Of a DNA stretch of 44,957 bases, positions 7,945-16,456 are shown piece by piece. The DNA lies in the NCBI GenBank assembly GCA_030613615.1, contig JAUWLR010000004.1, positions 1 to 44,957 of the forward strand, written 5' to 3'. The DNA is from Candidatus Eiseniibacteriota bacterium. GTDB taxonomy: Bacteria; Joyebacterota; Joyebacteria; Joyebacterales; Joyebacteraceae. The notes beneath the pieces were generated by a model that was given only the letters and a program-made list of their open reading frames with translations, was not told the origin of the DNA and searched no databases. Positions within the stretch are counted from its first letter, which is position 1, and each line of letters opens with the position of its first letter. The position numbers and the translations under genes are program-made.

Positions 7945-8529
7945 CTAGTCGTTCAGGAAGAGATAGTCGCCGCCGCCTGCATTCACGTGGCAGGAGATGC
8001 AGCCCATGGGCATGCCCTTGGCAACGCGTCCGGCCAGCGCCATGTCCATGTCGTTCTTGCCCACCATCCCGTCCGATCCATACTTGACCCAGTACCAGTC
8101 GTTGTTGTCGGAGTCGTAGCCGGCCTCACGCTGCACCATTGTGGTAATGGCCATGAGGTAATCACCCGGGCCCTTCTTCACCATGTCAAGCGTGATGTCC
8201 ATGCCGCCGTAGTTGTCCTTGATCACGACGTGGTAGGCGACGCCGTCGATAGTGACGATGTTGTAGTACATCCTGATGAACATGCCGTGCGGAGACTTGC
8301 CGGGCAGGATCTCCGACTGGAGAACCCAGCCATCATAGCCGTCGATCGCTCCCCAGAGAGCGTCAGCGAACGCCACGTCGGCCTCGCCACCGAACGGCAT
8401 TTCCATCATCTCCATCTTCTTCATCATCTCGATTCCCTCGGTCTTCTCCTGTGCGAAGAGAGACGCGGGGAGGAGGAATGAGGCGATCGCCAGGATCGCC
8501 ACGAAACCCATCACGGGCCTGAACTGCAT
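7945..8529 (-). CDS. secreted monohaem protein, cytochrome P460-like
   Basis: The 194-residue product has a signal peptide (hydrophobic 7-24, cleavage near SLFAQ). A beta-rich domain ends in Cys177-Ile-Ser-Cys180-His181 followed by VNAGGGDYLF, the C-terminal haem signature of P460-type proteins. P460 enzymes oxidise hydroxylamine or NO in the periplasm. I cannot identify the cross-linking lysine by sight, so the catalytic role is uncertain and a plain electron carrier is possible. Residues 34-45 are unusually Met-rich, a possible metal-binding patch. I choose the start at 8529 because a GGAGGTGCT ribosome-binding site precedes it directly and it gives a clean signal peptide; an earlier in-frame Met would spoil both. 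Confidence 0.65.
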   Translation of the reverse strand: MQFRPVMGFVAILAIASFLLPASLFAQEKTEGIEMMKKMEMMEMPFGGEADVAFADALWGAIDGYDGWVLQSEILPGKSPHGMFIRMYYNIVTIDGVAYHVVIKDNYGGMDITLDMVKKGPGDYLMAITTMVQREAGYDSDNNDWYWVKYGSDGMVGKNDMDMALAGRVAKGMPMGCISCHVNAGGGDYLFLND

Positions 8530-8670
8530 AGCACCTCCAAAGTTGTGGCACGGCAGCGCACCGCTGCTCTCACGTCCCGGGGTGTACTCGGCGCCGCGCG
8601 CCAGCTCACGCATACATCGCCTGCGTAGCTCTTCTGATACACTAGATGTAATAGGGATTCCATCGAAAAC

Positions 8671-8684
8671 TACATGAGGATGTA
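8671..8684. promoter_or_regulatory. palindrome in the divergent promoter region
   Basis: TACAT-GAGG-ATGTA is a perfect 5-bp-arm inverted repeat in the AT-rich gap between the P460-like gene and the divergent rubredoxin-TPP gene. ACTAC (8669-8673) and GTAGT (8689-8693) form an overlapping outer pair. This is where an operator for either gene would lie. Confidence 0.35.
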
Positions 8685-8792
8685 TTCAGTAGTATCGAAC
8701 ATGAAACGCCATTGCGGCCCGCGCATCGAAGCTGTAGCGTGTTGAGGCCACTGAGGCAATCCGGCCGTTTCCCATACCAGAGGTCGCCCACC

Positions 8793-10574
8793 ATGGCAAG
8801 ATACCGCTGCACTGTCTGCAACTGGGTCTACGACGAGGAGAATGAAGGAGTGCCGTTCGCAGAGCTCCCGGATGATTGGTCGTGTCCGGTCTGCGGCGCC
8901 CCCAAGTCCGCGTTCGTTCCCGAGGGACCGGCGAAGCAGGATGAATCGGTCGAGACGACCGCCGCCGACGCGATCGTCGAGCAGCTGGTCAGTCTCGGGG
9001 TAACGGTCATCTCTGGCATTCCGGGCGACTCCAATCTACCGCTCGTGGATGCCATCCGTCGCGACGGACGCATTCGCTTCATTCTGACGCGCCACGAGGA
9101 GACGGCCGCCTTCATGGCGTGCGCCCACGGCAAGATGACGGACGAGATCGGCGTGTGCATGTCCATCGCCGGACCGGGCGCCACCAACCTCGTGACGGGT
9201 CTGATGGATGCCTCCGCCGACCGAAGCCCGGTTCTGGCCCTGGTCGGCCAGGTGCCGGAGGTCTATCTGGGTAGCGAGGCGTTTCAGGAGATAGACCAGC
9301 TGGAGCTCTTCCATCCGTTCACGGCCTTCGCCGAGACCGTCGCCAGAACGGCTCAGGCCGTGCCGTTGACGATGTCGGCCGCGAAGCATGCCTACCGGAC
9401 GCCCGGAGTCTCAGTGCTCAGCACGCCGACCGACGTACTGATGGAGCGGTCGGCGACCGACACACTCGATCCGGGCAGGAGACTTCACAGAGGCGCTCCG
9501 CAACCGCCCGACGACGAGATCGCGCGAGCCGTCGAGCTTATGAACGCGAGCGACCGGGTGGCGATCCTCGCCGGATGGGGGACCCGTCATCACGGCGCTC
9601 TTCTGACGGAGCTGTCCGAGAAGCTGAAGGCGCCGATCGCCACAACGTCCAGGGCAAAGGGAGTGGTTCGGGAGACGGAGCGGCGGAGCGTCGGCGTGCT
9701 TGGCTCCATCGGGGGGAAGCGTGCGGGGCGCGCGTTCCAGGGGGCGGACCTTGTGCTCGTGATGGGCACGGGCTTCAGACACGCCCGCCTCATACCGGCC
9801 GGCACGAAGATCGTCCAGGTGGACCGCGACGCGACGAGGATAGGCCGGACCTTCGACGTGGATGTGGGAATCCACGGTGACGCCGGGGCCGCGCTGTCAG
9901 GGTTAGTGGCGGGCGTAAGGGCCAGGGACACCGAGGACGCGGAGTGGTGGGGGAAGATCGATGCGGACAGGGCCGCCTTCCTCGGGGAACTCGCCGTCGT
10001 GGGAAAGGACCAGTCCGCTCCCATCAATCCCGGGTTCGTCATGCAGGCGCTGCAGAGAAACGTGGCGAGCGACGCCGTGATCACGGTGGACGTCGGAGAT
10101 CACTCCTACTGGTTCTACCGTGACTTCATCTGCGACGGGCAGAGGACCTATCTTTCCGCGAACATCGCGAGCATGGGGTTCGGGCTGCCCGCGGCGCTGT
10201 CCGCGCAGCTCGATTTCCCGGACCGGCAGGTCGTCTGCCTGACCGGCGACGGCGGGTTCGGGATGTTGATGGCCGACTTCACGACGGCCGTGCGCGAGAA
10301 GCTCCCGATCAACGTCGTCGTCATGAACGACGGCAGGCTCAAGAACATCAAGAAGGAGCAGGCCGGGGAGGGCTACCCCGAGTTCGGGATCAGCTTCCCG
10401 AACCCTGACTTCGCCGGCTTTGCACAGAGCTGCGGGGGGCTGGGTTACCGGGTCGAGTCACCCGAGGATCTGGACGCGGCGATGTCCGAGGCGTTCAGCT
10501 CGGACCGCCCGGCGATCATCGATGTTGTGGTCGACCCCGAGCTGATGGCCGCGTCCGCGAGGCCCGTCGACTGA
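8793..10574 (+). CDS. rubredoxin-thiamine diphosphate enzyme fusion (pyruvate oxidase/acetolactate synthase family)
   Basis: The 593-residue protein opens with a full rubredoxin (residues 4-42), its iron bound by Cys6, Cys9, Cys31 and Cys34. A three-domain ThDP enzyme follows. The PYR domain has the catalytic Glu102 in TRHEETAAF, the central domain is about 245-370, and the PP domain has the Mg-ThDP motif Gly485-Asp-Gly-Gly to Asn512-Asp513. The family includes pyruvate oxidases, acetolactate synthases and benzoylformate decarboxylases. The rubredoxin suggests electrons from the oxidised 2-oxo acid leave through iron to an outside acceptor; this is inference. The start is the ATG at 8793, preceded by AGAGG and beginning exactly with the rubredoxin fold. 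It lies 86 bases before sdhA. Confidence 0.85.
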   Translation: MARYRCTVCNWVYDEENEGVPFAELPDDWSCPVCGAPKSAFVPEGPAKQDESVETTAADAIVEQLVSLGVTVISGIPGDSNLPLVDAIRRDGRIRFILTRHEETAAFMACAHGKMTDEIGVCMSIAGPGATNLVTGLMDASADRSPVLALVGQVPEVYLGSEAFQEIDQLELFHPFTAFAETVARTAQAVPLTMSAAKHAYRTPGVSVLSTPTDVLMERSATDTLDPGRRLHRGAPQPPDDEIARAVELMNASDRVAILAGWGTRHHGALLTELSEKLKAPIATTSRAKGVVRETERRSVGVLGSIGGKRAGRAFQGADLVLVMGTGFRHARLIPAGTKIVQVDRDATRIGRTFDVDVGIHGDAGAALSGLVAGVRARDTEDAEWWGKIDADRAAFLGELAVVGKDQSAPINPGFVMQALQRNVASDAVITVDVGDHSYWFYRDFICDGQRTYLSANIASMGFGLPAALSAQLDFPDRQVVCLTGDGGFGMLMADFTTAVREKLPINVVVMNDGRLKNIKKEQAGEGYPEFGISFPNPDFAGFAQSCGGLGYRVESPEDLDAAMSEAFSSDRPAIIDVVVDPELMAASARPVD

Positions 10575-10660
10575 TTCTCGGCGGGTCGACCGACAGAACG
10601 CCGGCCGAGCACGGGCGAGCCGTCCACCGACGGGCCCTTCACTGACGAACCGAGGGTCAC

Positions 10661-12367
10661 ATGTCCGAACACCTGCATCACGACGTTCTCATTGTTGGCG
10701 GTGGCTTGTCCGGCCTCCGCGCGGCGGTCGCCGTGCACGATGCCGGGCACGACGTCGCCGTGCTGTCCAAGGTCTACCCCATACGCTCCCACTCCGGTGC
10801 GGCGCAGGGTGGCGTCAACGCGGCGCTCGGCAATCACCCCGAGGGCGGGGACGATACCTGGGAACGCCACGCGTTCGACACCATCAAGGGTTCTGACTAC
10901 CTGGCGGACCAGAACCGCGCGGAGATTCTCGCCAGGGAAGCCCCGGCCCGCGTGATCGAGATGGAGCACTGGGGCGCCTACTTCAGCCGGTTCGAGGACG
11001 GTCGCATCGCGCAGCGCCCGTTCGGGGGCGCTGGATTTCCACGGACGTGCTACGCCGCCGACAGGACGGGGCACCACCTGCTTCACACGCTGTGGCAGCA
11101 GTGCCAGAAGCGTGACATCCGCATCTACCCCGAGTGGCAGCTGACGGACATCGTCACCGACGCGGGCAGGGCTCTCGGCGTGGTGGCTCTGCACCTCCAC
11201 ACGGGTCAGCTCCAGGCGTTCTCCGCCGGCGTCGTCATCCTGGCGGGCGGTGGGCATGGCAGGATCTACGGGAGCTCGACCAACGCCTATATCAACACTG
11301 GAAGCGTCACGGCCGCCGCGTATGCCGCGGGCGCGCGGCTCGAGGACATGGAGTTCGTCCAGTTTCATCCGACCACACTCCTCGGCACAAACATACTCAT
11401 AAGCGAGGGCGTGCGCGGTGAGGGCGGGCTGCTCTTCAACAGTAAGGGTGAGCGGTTCATGGGGGACTATGCCCCGTCGGTGATGGAACTGGCTCCTCGC
11501 GACATCGTCGCGCGCGCCATACAGACGGAGGTGAACGAAGGGCGCGGATTCGAAGGCGGATACGTGCAGCTCGACATACGCCACCTCGGCGTCGACGTCA
11601 TCAAGTCGAGACTGCCCGGCATACGACAGATAGCGATGGACTTCGCGGGCGTCGACCCGATAGAGACACCGATCCCCGTGCAGCCCGCCCAGCACTACTC
11701 CATGGGCGGCGTGTCCTCGGACGAGAACGGCCAGACAGACATCGACAGTCTTCTCGCAGTGGGGGAGTGCTCCTGTGTGAGCGTTCACGGCTCCAACAGG
11801 CTCGGCGGCAACTCGCTCCTGGAGACGCTGGTCTTTGGCAAGCGTGCCGGCGACCACGCCGTGTCGTTGCTGGGCGCCGGGACGGGTGCGGGAGCGGAGG
11901 TTCTTGGCGGCGCGCTCGCTCGAAGGGAGCAGTCCATTGGGGATCTGTCCGACAGGGAAGGCGGGGAACGTCAGGGCGTGATTCGTCGCGAGATGCAGGA
12001 GATCATGACCGACCACGTCGGCGTCTACCGCGAAGAGGCCGGCCTCGGGATGGCCGTGTCCGCGCTCGCTGCCCTCAAGGAGCGCTACCGCGGTGTTGCT
12101 CTCGACAGCGCCGGGTCGCGTCTCAACTACGATCTCATTGATGTCCTGGAACTCGGGGGCATGCTGGAACTCGCGCACATCACAGCGCTGGGCGCACTCG
12201 CTCGGACCGAGAGCCGCGGCTCACACTGGAGGACCGACCACCCGGCCAGGGACGACGAGCGTTGGATGAAGCACACGATGGCAACGCGCGGCCCCGGCGG
12301 CGCGCCGGAGCTTGCCTACGACGACGTCATCGTCACGACCTACGAGCCGATGGAGAGGAAATACTGA
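10661..12367 (+). CDS. sdhA: succinate dehydrogenase/fumarate reductase flavoprotein subunit
   Basis: The 568-residue subunit interconverts succinate and fumarate using covalently bound FAD. The N-terminal dinucleotide fold is VLIVGGGLSGLRAA (9-22). His44 in RSHSGAAQGG corresponds to the flavin-attaching histidine. RGEGGLLFNSKGERFM and HYSMGG, which line the substrate and FAD sites, are present, as is PRDIVARAI. The start follows GAGGGTCAC closely. The stop overlaps the sdhB start (ATGA), so the two are translationally coupled. Sequence alone does not settle direction of catalysis (Sdh or Frd). Length and motifs are normal. Confidence 0.93.
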   Translation: MSEHLHHDVLIVGGGLSGLRAAVAVHDAGHDVAVLSKVYPIRSHSGAAQGGVNAALGNHPEGGDDTWERHAFDTIKGSDYLADQNRAEILAREAPARVIEMEHWGAYFSRFEDGRIAQRPFGGAGFPRTCYAADRTGHHLLHTLWQQCQKRDIRIYPEWQLTDIVTDAGRALGVVALHLHTGQLQAFSAGVVILAGGGHGRIYGSSTNAYINTGSVTAAAYAAGARLEDMEFVQFHPTTLLGTNILISEGVRGEGGLLFNSKGERFMGDYAPSVMELAPRDIVARAIQTEVNEGRGFEGGYVQLDIRHLGVDVIKSRLPGIRQIAMDFAGVDPIETPIPVQPAQHYSMGGVSSDENGQTDIDSLLAVGECSCVSVHGSNRLGGNSLLETLVFGKRAGDHAVSLLGAGTGAGAEVLGGALARREQSIGDLSDREGGERQGVIRREMQEIMTDHVGVYREEAGLGMAVSALAALKERYRGVALDSAGSRLNYDLIDVLELGGMLELAHITALGALARTESRGSHWRTDHPARDDERWMKHTMATRGPGGAPELAYDDVIVTTYEPMERKY

Positions 12368-13071
12368 TGAAGGCGACTACCTTCACATTCGCCATCGAGC
12401 GCTCCGACCCGAAGTCTGGAGAAGCGCCGCGCGTTCAGCAGTACGAGGTCGAAGTGACGGAGGGGATGACGGTCCTGGAAGCGCTGCTTCGCATACAGGC
12501 GGAGCTGGATGGGTCGCTGGCCTTTCGGTACGCGTGCCGTGGCGCGGTCTGCGGCTCGTGCGCGATGCTGATCAACGGTGAAGTGGCGCTGGCGTGCAGG
12601 ACTCAGGTGAACGGGCTCTGGACAGACGTGATCAGCGTCGGTCCCATTCCGAACCATCGAGTGCTCAAGGACCTCGTGGTCGATCTGGGTCCCTTCTTTG
12701 ATAAGGACCTGGCCGTGGAGCCCTGGCTGCAGCCGGCCGACCCGCCCCCCGAGAGTGAGCGCCTGGTTGTGCCCGATGAGTGGGCGGAGGCTGAGCCCTA
12801 CGCGAACTGCATATTGTGCGCCTCCTGCCACGGGGTCTGCCCCGTGCCCGAGCGCGACCCCGAGTATCTCGGTCCGGCGGCGCTGGCGAAGCACTATAGA
12901 TTTCTCGCGGACCCGAGGGACGCGGCGGACGAAGAGCGGCTGGCGCTCGTGGATGGAGAGCACGGCGTCTCGGCGTGCGACACGGTATGGAAGTGCGTCC
13001 GCGTGTGTCCGAAGGGCGTTCCACCGACGAAGGGAATTCTGGCTACGCGGGAGCGGATGGAAACACGGTGA
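12367..13071 (+). CDS. sdhB: succinate dehydrogenase/fumarate reductase iron-sulfur subunit
   Basis: The 234-residue protein carries electrons between the flavoprotein and the membrane. The 2Fe-2S domain uses Cys57, Cys62, Cys65 and Cys77. The C-terminal 7Fe-type domain holds Cys148, Cys151, Cys154 and Cys158, and later Cys204, Cys210 and Cys214, which supply the 4Fe-4S and 3Fe-4S clusters. The start is set at 12367, where ATGA overlaps the sdhA stop, giving the usual beta-strand N-terminus. The stop overlaps the GTG start of the small membrane protein that follows (GTGA), which argues that the latter is part of the same complex. Confidence 0.93.
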   Translation: MKATTFTFAIERSDPKSGEAPRVQQYEVEVTEGMTVLEALLRIQAELDGSLAFRYACRGAVCGSCAMLINGEVALACRTQVNGLWTDVISVGPIPNHRVLKDLVVDLGPFFDKDLAVEPWLQPADPPPESERLVVPDEWAEAEPYANCILCASCHGVCPVPERDPEYLGPAALAKHYRFLADPRDAADEERLALVDGEHGVSACDTVWKCVRVCPKGVPPTKGILATRERMETR

Positions 13072-13295
13072 TAGAGATCTTCGGGCGTGACGTTGGTTTC
13101 TGGATGGGCTTCATTGCGGGCCTGCTCATCCTCCTGCACATTCCCTCCTGCAACAAACACTGGGCCGACAGGTTGAAACCGTTCTCCCTGTACCTGCGCA
13201 AGTACCACGACCTCACACTGATTCTGGCCACACTGTTCGCTCTGGCTCACATAGCGCTGGCGCTTGTGGGTCTTGTGTTCGGAGTATGGATCTGA
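13068..13295 (+). CDS. 75-residue two-helix membrane protein, candidate minimal Sdh/Frd anchor
   Basis: I do not recognise a named family. The protein starts at a GTG that overlaps the sdhB stop by four bases. It has two hydrophobic helices, about residues 9-27 and 49-74, joined by a basic loop (KHWADRLKPFSLYLRKYH). Histidines at 24 (helix 1), 31, 47 and 61 (helix 2) could bind haem b, with a homodimer forming the four-helix bundle that SdhC/SdhD or FrdC normally provides. That is inference from position and residues. No conventional five- or three-helix anchor gene is present in the operon. Alternatives are an accessory protein or an assembly factor. Confidence 0.7.
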   Translation: MIEIFGRDVGFWMGFIAGLLILLHIPSCNKHWADRLKPFSLYLRKYHDLTLILATLFALAHIALALVGLVFGVWI

Positions 13296-13387
13296 TAGCG
13301 CCCGGCGCGGATGCGCGGGCAGGCGACTCGACGCGTTCGGCCCCAAGCGGCCGTTCAGCGCAAGGGTCACAGAAAAGGAGGAGGAGG

Positions 13388-13612
13388 ATGGCGAAGGTCC
13401 CCGACACACCCGAGAACATGGCCAAGTGCATCTGCGGCCAGTGCCCGTCGCACGACGCCTGTATGAAGGAGAAGATGGAAGGCCTCTTCTGCGCGAAGGG
13501 AAAGTCGTCTTGCGAGGTGACGCAGAAGGGCTGCATCTGTGGTGTGTGTCCGCTGACACCCGAGTTCGGGTTGACGAAGCTCTACTACTGCGAGACCGGA
13601 GCCGAGGAGTAG
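13388..13612 (+). CDS. DUF2769 small cysteine-rich protein
   Basis: The 74-residue product has ten cysteines in two similar halves. CICGQC (14-19) with Cys25, Cys35 and Cys42 is echoed by CICGVC (49-54) and Cys68. The PDTPENMAKCICG start and GLTKLYYC end match my recollection of DUF2769, a family of unknown function. The cysteine spacing suggests bound zinc or iron-sulfur. The start is decided by AAAAGGAGGAGGAGG directly before the ATG. It is the last gene of the rubredoxin-TPP/sdh run and is followed by a clear terminator, so a role in the same redox module is plausible but unproven. Confidence 0.75.
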   Translation: MAKVPDTPENMAKCICGQCPSHDACMKEKMEGLFCAKGKSSCEVTQKGCICGVCPLTPEFGLTKLYYCETGAEE

Positions 13613-13665
13613 CTCCGGACCACACAGCCCCGACTCTTCGGGCGCGAGTCCCGGGGAGACGCACC

Positions 13666-13707
13666 AGCCCCGCCCGATCGATGGAAGACCGGGTGGGGCT
13701 TTGCTTT
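13666..13707 (+). terminator. intrinsic terminator after the DUF2769 gene
   Basis: AGCCCCGCCCG (13666-13676) pairs with CGGGTGGGGCT (13690-13700) as an 11-bp stem with one G-T pair, followed by TTGCTTT. It marks the end of the sdh-containing transcription unit. Confidence 0.75.
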
Positions 13708-13741
13708 ACACGGGGCTCGCCCGCGTTTCTTTACATGTTTC

Positions 13742-13751
13742 AGTAATTACT
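13742..13751. promoter_or_regulatory. AGTAATTACT palindrome, candidate regulator operator
   Basis: This perfect 10-bp palindrome lies 12 bases upstream of the -35 box of the GbsR/MarR-type gene. The flanks extend it imperfectly (TTTC before, AAAT after). It fits an operator for self-regulation by the winged-helix dimer encoded just downstream. Confidence 0.45.
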
Positions 13752-13763
13752 AAATGTTTTGAA

Positions 13764-13792
13764 TTGACAGTGCTCCGCTGGCCGATTAGAAT
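13764..13792 (+). promoter_or_regulatory. sigma70-type promoter of the regulator/ABC operon
   Basis: TTGACA (13764-13769), a 17-base spacer and TAGAAT (13787-13792) give a near-consensus promoter. The predicted start near 13799 leaves a leader of only about 20 bases before the regulator's ATG at 13821. Confidence 0.75.
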
Positions 13793-13820
13793 GGTCATAG
13801 TGATGTCAACGGAGGGGAGC

Positions 13821-14306
13821 ATGAAGGGCGACACGACACGCGGAGATCTCCAGGGCTACCTCGAGCGGTGGGGGATGCTCTTCGAGCTGCTCGGGGCCAC
13901 GCGGATGATGGGCAGAGTCCTCGGGTGGCTGCTCGTCTGCGACCCGCCGGAGCAGTCGGCGGGCGATATCGCGCAGGCGGTGGGGGCAAGCGCGGGGTCC
14001 GTGAGCACGACCACGCGGGCGCTCACGCAGACCGGGATGGTCGAGCGCCTGGGGATCCCCGGCGAGCGAAGCGCTCATTTCCGCGTGAGGTCCGGCGTGT
14101 GGGGTCAGCTCCTCAGGAAGCGGATGTCATACATCGTCTCGATGCGCGACCTAGTGGAAGAAGGACTCGAGGTCGGCGCCGGGGAGAAGGAAGACAGCAC
14201 GCTCCGACTGAGGGAGTTGGGGAGCTACTGCAGCTTCATCGAGAGGGAGCTGCCCGCGTTTATCGCGCGCTGGGAGAAGGACTGGAAAGAGGAACGCCAG
14301 GGATGA
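13821..14306 (+). CDS. GbsR/MarR-type winged-helix transcriptional regulator
   Basis: The 161-residue protein has a helix-rich N-terminus (GYLERWGMLFELLGATRMMGRVLGWL in outline). A winged-helix DNA-binding domain follows: AGDIAQAVGASAGSVSTTTRAL is the helix-turn-helix and GIPGERSAHFRV the wing. The C-terminal helices probably mediate dimerisation. GbsR-like regulators commonly sit next to transporter genes they control. I take the ATG at 13821 because GGAGGGGAGC lies directly before it and the promoter start is only about 20 bases upstream. Its stop overlaps the next gene (ATGA). The palindrome at 13742 is a candidate binding site. The effector is unknown. Confidence 0.82.
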   Translation: MKGDTTRGDLQGYLERWGMLFELLGATRMMGRVLGWLLVCDPPEQSAGDIAQAVGASAGSVSTTTRALTQTGMVERLGIPGERSAHFRVRSGVWGQLLRKRMSYIVSMRDLVEEGLEVGAGEKEDSTLRLRELGSYCSFIERELPAFIARWEKDWKEERQG

Positions 14307-15160
14307 ACAGACTGAACCGGAAACGTCGCACGCGGATGCCCGGTGTCGCGCTGGGCGTGGCGGTCGTGCTCGGGCTGGCACTCTGCGCGATCGAGGCTGG
14401 AGCGCGCGAAGAGATGGACAGGCAGGTCGCCACGGCGATTCGTCCAACGACTGACGCGGGTGCGTCCGACGCCGACGCGCCCGATGTCGACCGCCTCCTC
14501 CGAAGCTACGACGATCTCTACGACTCATCGGGAACCATCGCCCGGGTCGAGATCTCCATAATCACGCCCAAGAAAACAAGGACCCTCCGGCTCAGGCTCT
14601 GGGGCAAGGGTGAGGACAAGGCGCTCATCGTCATCGACGCGCCGCCTCGCGACGCCGGAACGGCGACGCTCAAGGTCGATCGTAACCTTTGGAACTACCT
14701 CCCGAAGATCTCGCGGACCATCCGCGTTCCACCGTCGATGATGATGGGTTCGTGGATGGGCAGCGATCTCACGAACGACGACCTGGTTCGCGACTCCTCC
14801 TACGAGGATGACTACGAGTCTGAAGTGGTCGGGCGCTCGGAAGACCCGCCGGGATGGAAGGTGCGCATGAAGGCGCGTCCGGACGCGGTGGGGCTCTGGA
14901 ACAGCGTCGAGATGGTGTTCGCATACGACGACTGGCTTCCCGTGATGGCGCAGTTCTTCGACAGGAAGGACCGCCTGTCGCGAACAATGCGATTCGAGGA
15001 CGTGAAGGTGCTGGGTGGAAGACGCATACCGACGCTCATCAGCATCGTCCCGGAGCGCGAAGAAGGTCGAAGAACCGAGTTTCGTTACCTTGACGTCGAG
15101 TTCGACGTCGAGCTGTCCGACGACATGTTCAGCCTCTCTCGTCTCGAGAGGACGCATTAG
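14303..15160 (+). CDS. LolA-like outer membrane lipoprotein-sorting protein
   Basis: The 285-residue protein has a basic N-terminus and a hydrophobic signal segment (about 14-33) ending in AGA. The mature part is a LolA/LppX-like half-barrel: repeated strands such as TRTLRLRLWGKGEDKALIVI, a DRNLWNYLPKISRTIRVP segment and a C-terminal VEFDVELSDDMFS strand are typical of the LolA-like family found beside MacB-type permeases. It probably binds a lipid or hydrophobic cargo in the periplasm for the ABC system that follows. The start overlaps the regulator stop by four bases. The cargo is not evident. Confidence 0.82.
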   Translation: MNRLNRKRRTRMPGVALGVAVVLGLALCAIEAGAREEMDRQVATAIRPTTDAGASDADAPDVDRLLRSYDDLYDSSGTIARVEISIITPKKTRTLRLRLWGKGEDKALIVIDAPPRDAGTATLKVDRNLWNYLPKISRTIRVPPSMMMGSWMGSDLTNDDLVRDSSYEDDYESEVVGRSEDPPGWKVRMKARPDAVGLWNSVEMVFAYDDWLPVMAQFFDRKDRLSRTMRFEDVKVLGGRRIPTLISIVPEREEGRRTEFRYLDVEFDVELSDDMFSLSRLERTH

Positions 15161-15214
15161 GAGCCCTGGGTCCTCACACCGGGGCCTTCTCGCACGCTAA
15201 GAGGTACTCGCCAC

Positions 15215-16456
15215 ATGGCCGGCACGAGCACACTCCGCATCGCCTGGCGGAATCTGGGTCGAAACAGGAAGAGGTCGTTGCTCGCCCTTGCCGCGATCGC
15301 GCTCGGCCAGTTCGTCTTTCTGGCCGTCGCCGCCCTGATGCATGGCTACATGTACGAGTTCCACGCGTCCATCACAGGCCCGATGATCGGACACGCGCAG
15401 ATCCACGCGCCGGGGTGGCTGGATGACCGCTCCATTGACCTCACGATAGACGGTGTCACATCTGTGCTCGATGAGGTCCGCAGGGACCCGGATGTCGAGC
15501 ACGTGTCGGCGCGTATCTACGCTCCCGTCCTCACCGCGCTCACGGAAGAGGGGTTCATGAGCTTCGTGGTGGGCGTTGATCCCGCCTCCGAATCACACGA
15601 CGCTGGTCTTCTGCCCGGGCTCGATGGTGCGTCGCTCATGGGGGAGGGCCGCGTGCTGGTCGGCAGCGGCTTCGCGCGCAGGTACGACATCGAAACGGGC
15701 GAGGAGCTCGCCCTGGTCGGGCAGGACGTCGATGGCTCGATCGCCAGCGGGCTCTTTACGGTGACCGAGATCGTCTCATCTCCGGTGGACATAGTGAACA
15801 ACCTCGGGATAGTGATGACGCTCGACGACGCCGGCGAGCTTTTCGCGATGTACGACCAGGCCCACGAGATAGTGATCCACACGCGCGACCTCGATTTCGT
15901 GGACGAGACCGTGGCGCGGCTGTCCTCTCTGCCGTCGCTCAGTGACCTGGAGCTCCTCCAGTGGCGTGAGGTCGTCCCACAGATGGTAATCATGTTCGAC
16001 CTGATAGACGTCTTTCTTCTCGTCGTCCTGATGATCGTCTTCGTGGCGGCAGTAGCGGGCATCGCGAACACGATGCTCATGGCGACCTTCGAGCGGAAGC
16101 ACGAATTCGGGATGCTGCTCTCGCTCGGATGTGGGCCAGGGCGGCTCGCGAGGATGATCACCGTCGAGGCCGTCATCCTGGGCCTCATGGGAGTGGCCAT
16201 CGGGACGGCCCTGGGTTTCGGCCTCCTGCTCATCACACAGCAGACGGGACTCGACTACGCAGCACTCGGAGGCGCCTCAGATTCGTACGAGGCTAGCTGG
16301 AAGGGTCTTCATCTGTCGTCGCTCGTGTACCCCAGGCTGTATGCGAGCGACGTTCTGGCGGGAATGATCGCTGTGTTTCTGACCTCGCTCGTGTCGATCG
16401 TGTGGCCGATCACGCGCATCGCGCGGCTGGAACCCATGGAGGCGATGCGGCTGTGA
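15215..16456 (+). CDS. ABC transporter permease, MacB/LolCE (FtsX-like) type, first copy
   Basis: The 413-residue protein has one membrane helix near residues 20-42, a large periplasmic MacB_PCD-like domain, and three further helices in the C-terminal third (about 265-290, 320-345, 385-405), the type VII ABC topology. Such permeases do not move cargo through the membrane. They transmit ATP-driven motion to the periplasm, as in LolCDE and MacB. The following gene is a second permease of equal length, so the pair probably forms a heterodimer, as LolC and LolE do. The stop overlaps the next start by four bases (GTGA). Confidence 0.88.
   Translation: MAGTSTLRIAWRNLGRNRKRSLLALAAIALGQFVFLAVAALMHGYMYEFHASITGPMIGHAQIHAPGWLDDRSIDLTIDGVTSVLDEVRRDPDVEHVSARIYAPVLTALTEEGFMSFVVGVDPASESHDAGLLPGLDGASLMGEGRVLVGSGFARRYDIETGEELALVGQDVDGSIASGLFTVTEIVSSPVDIVNNLGIVMTLDDAGELFAMYDQAHEIVIHTRDLDFVDETVARLSSLPSLSDLELLQWREVVPQMVIMFDLIDVFLLVVLMIVFVAAVAGIANTMLMATFERKHEFGMLLSLGCGPGRLARMITVEAVILGLMGVAIGTALGFGLLLITQQTGLDYAALGGASDSYEASWKGLHLSSLVYPRLYASDVLAGMIAVFLTSLVSIVWPITRIARLEPMEAMRL

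Noticed and set aside
10445-12178. 577-codon open frame on the minus strand opposite sdhA
   Set aside because: It mirrors the codon structure of sdhA, a certain gene. Its translation is rich in Arg, His, Val and Asp with no recognisable family.
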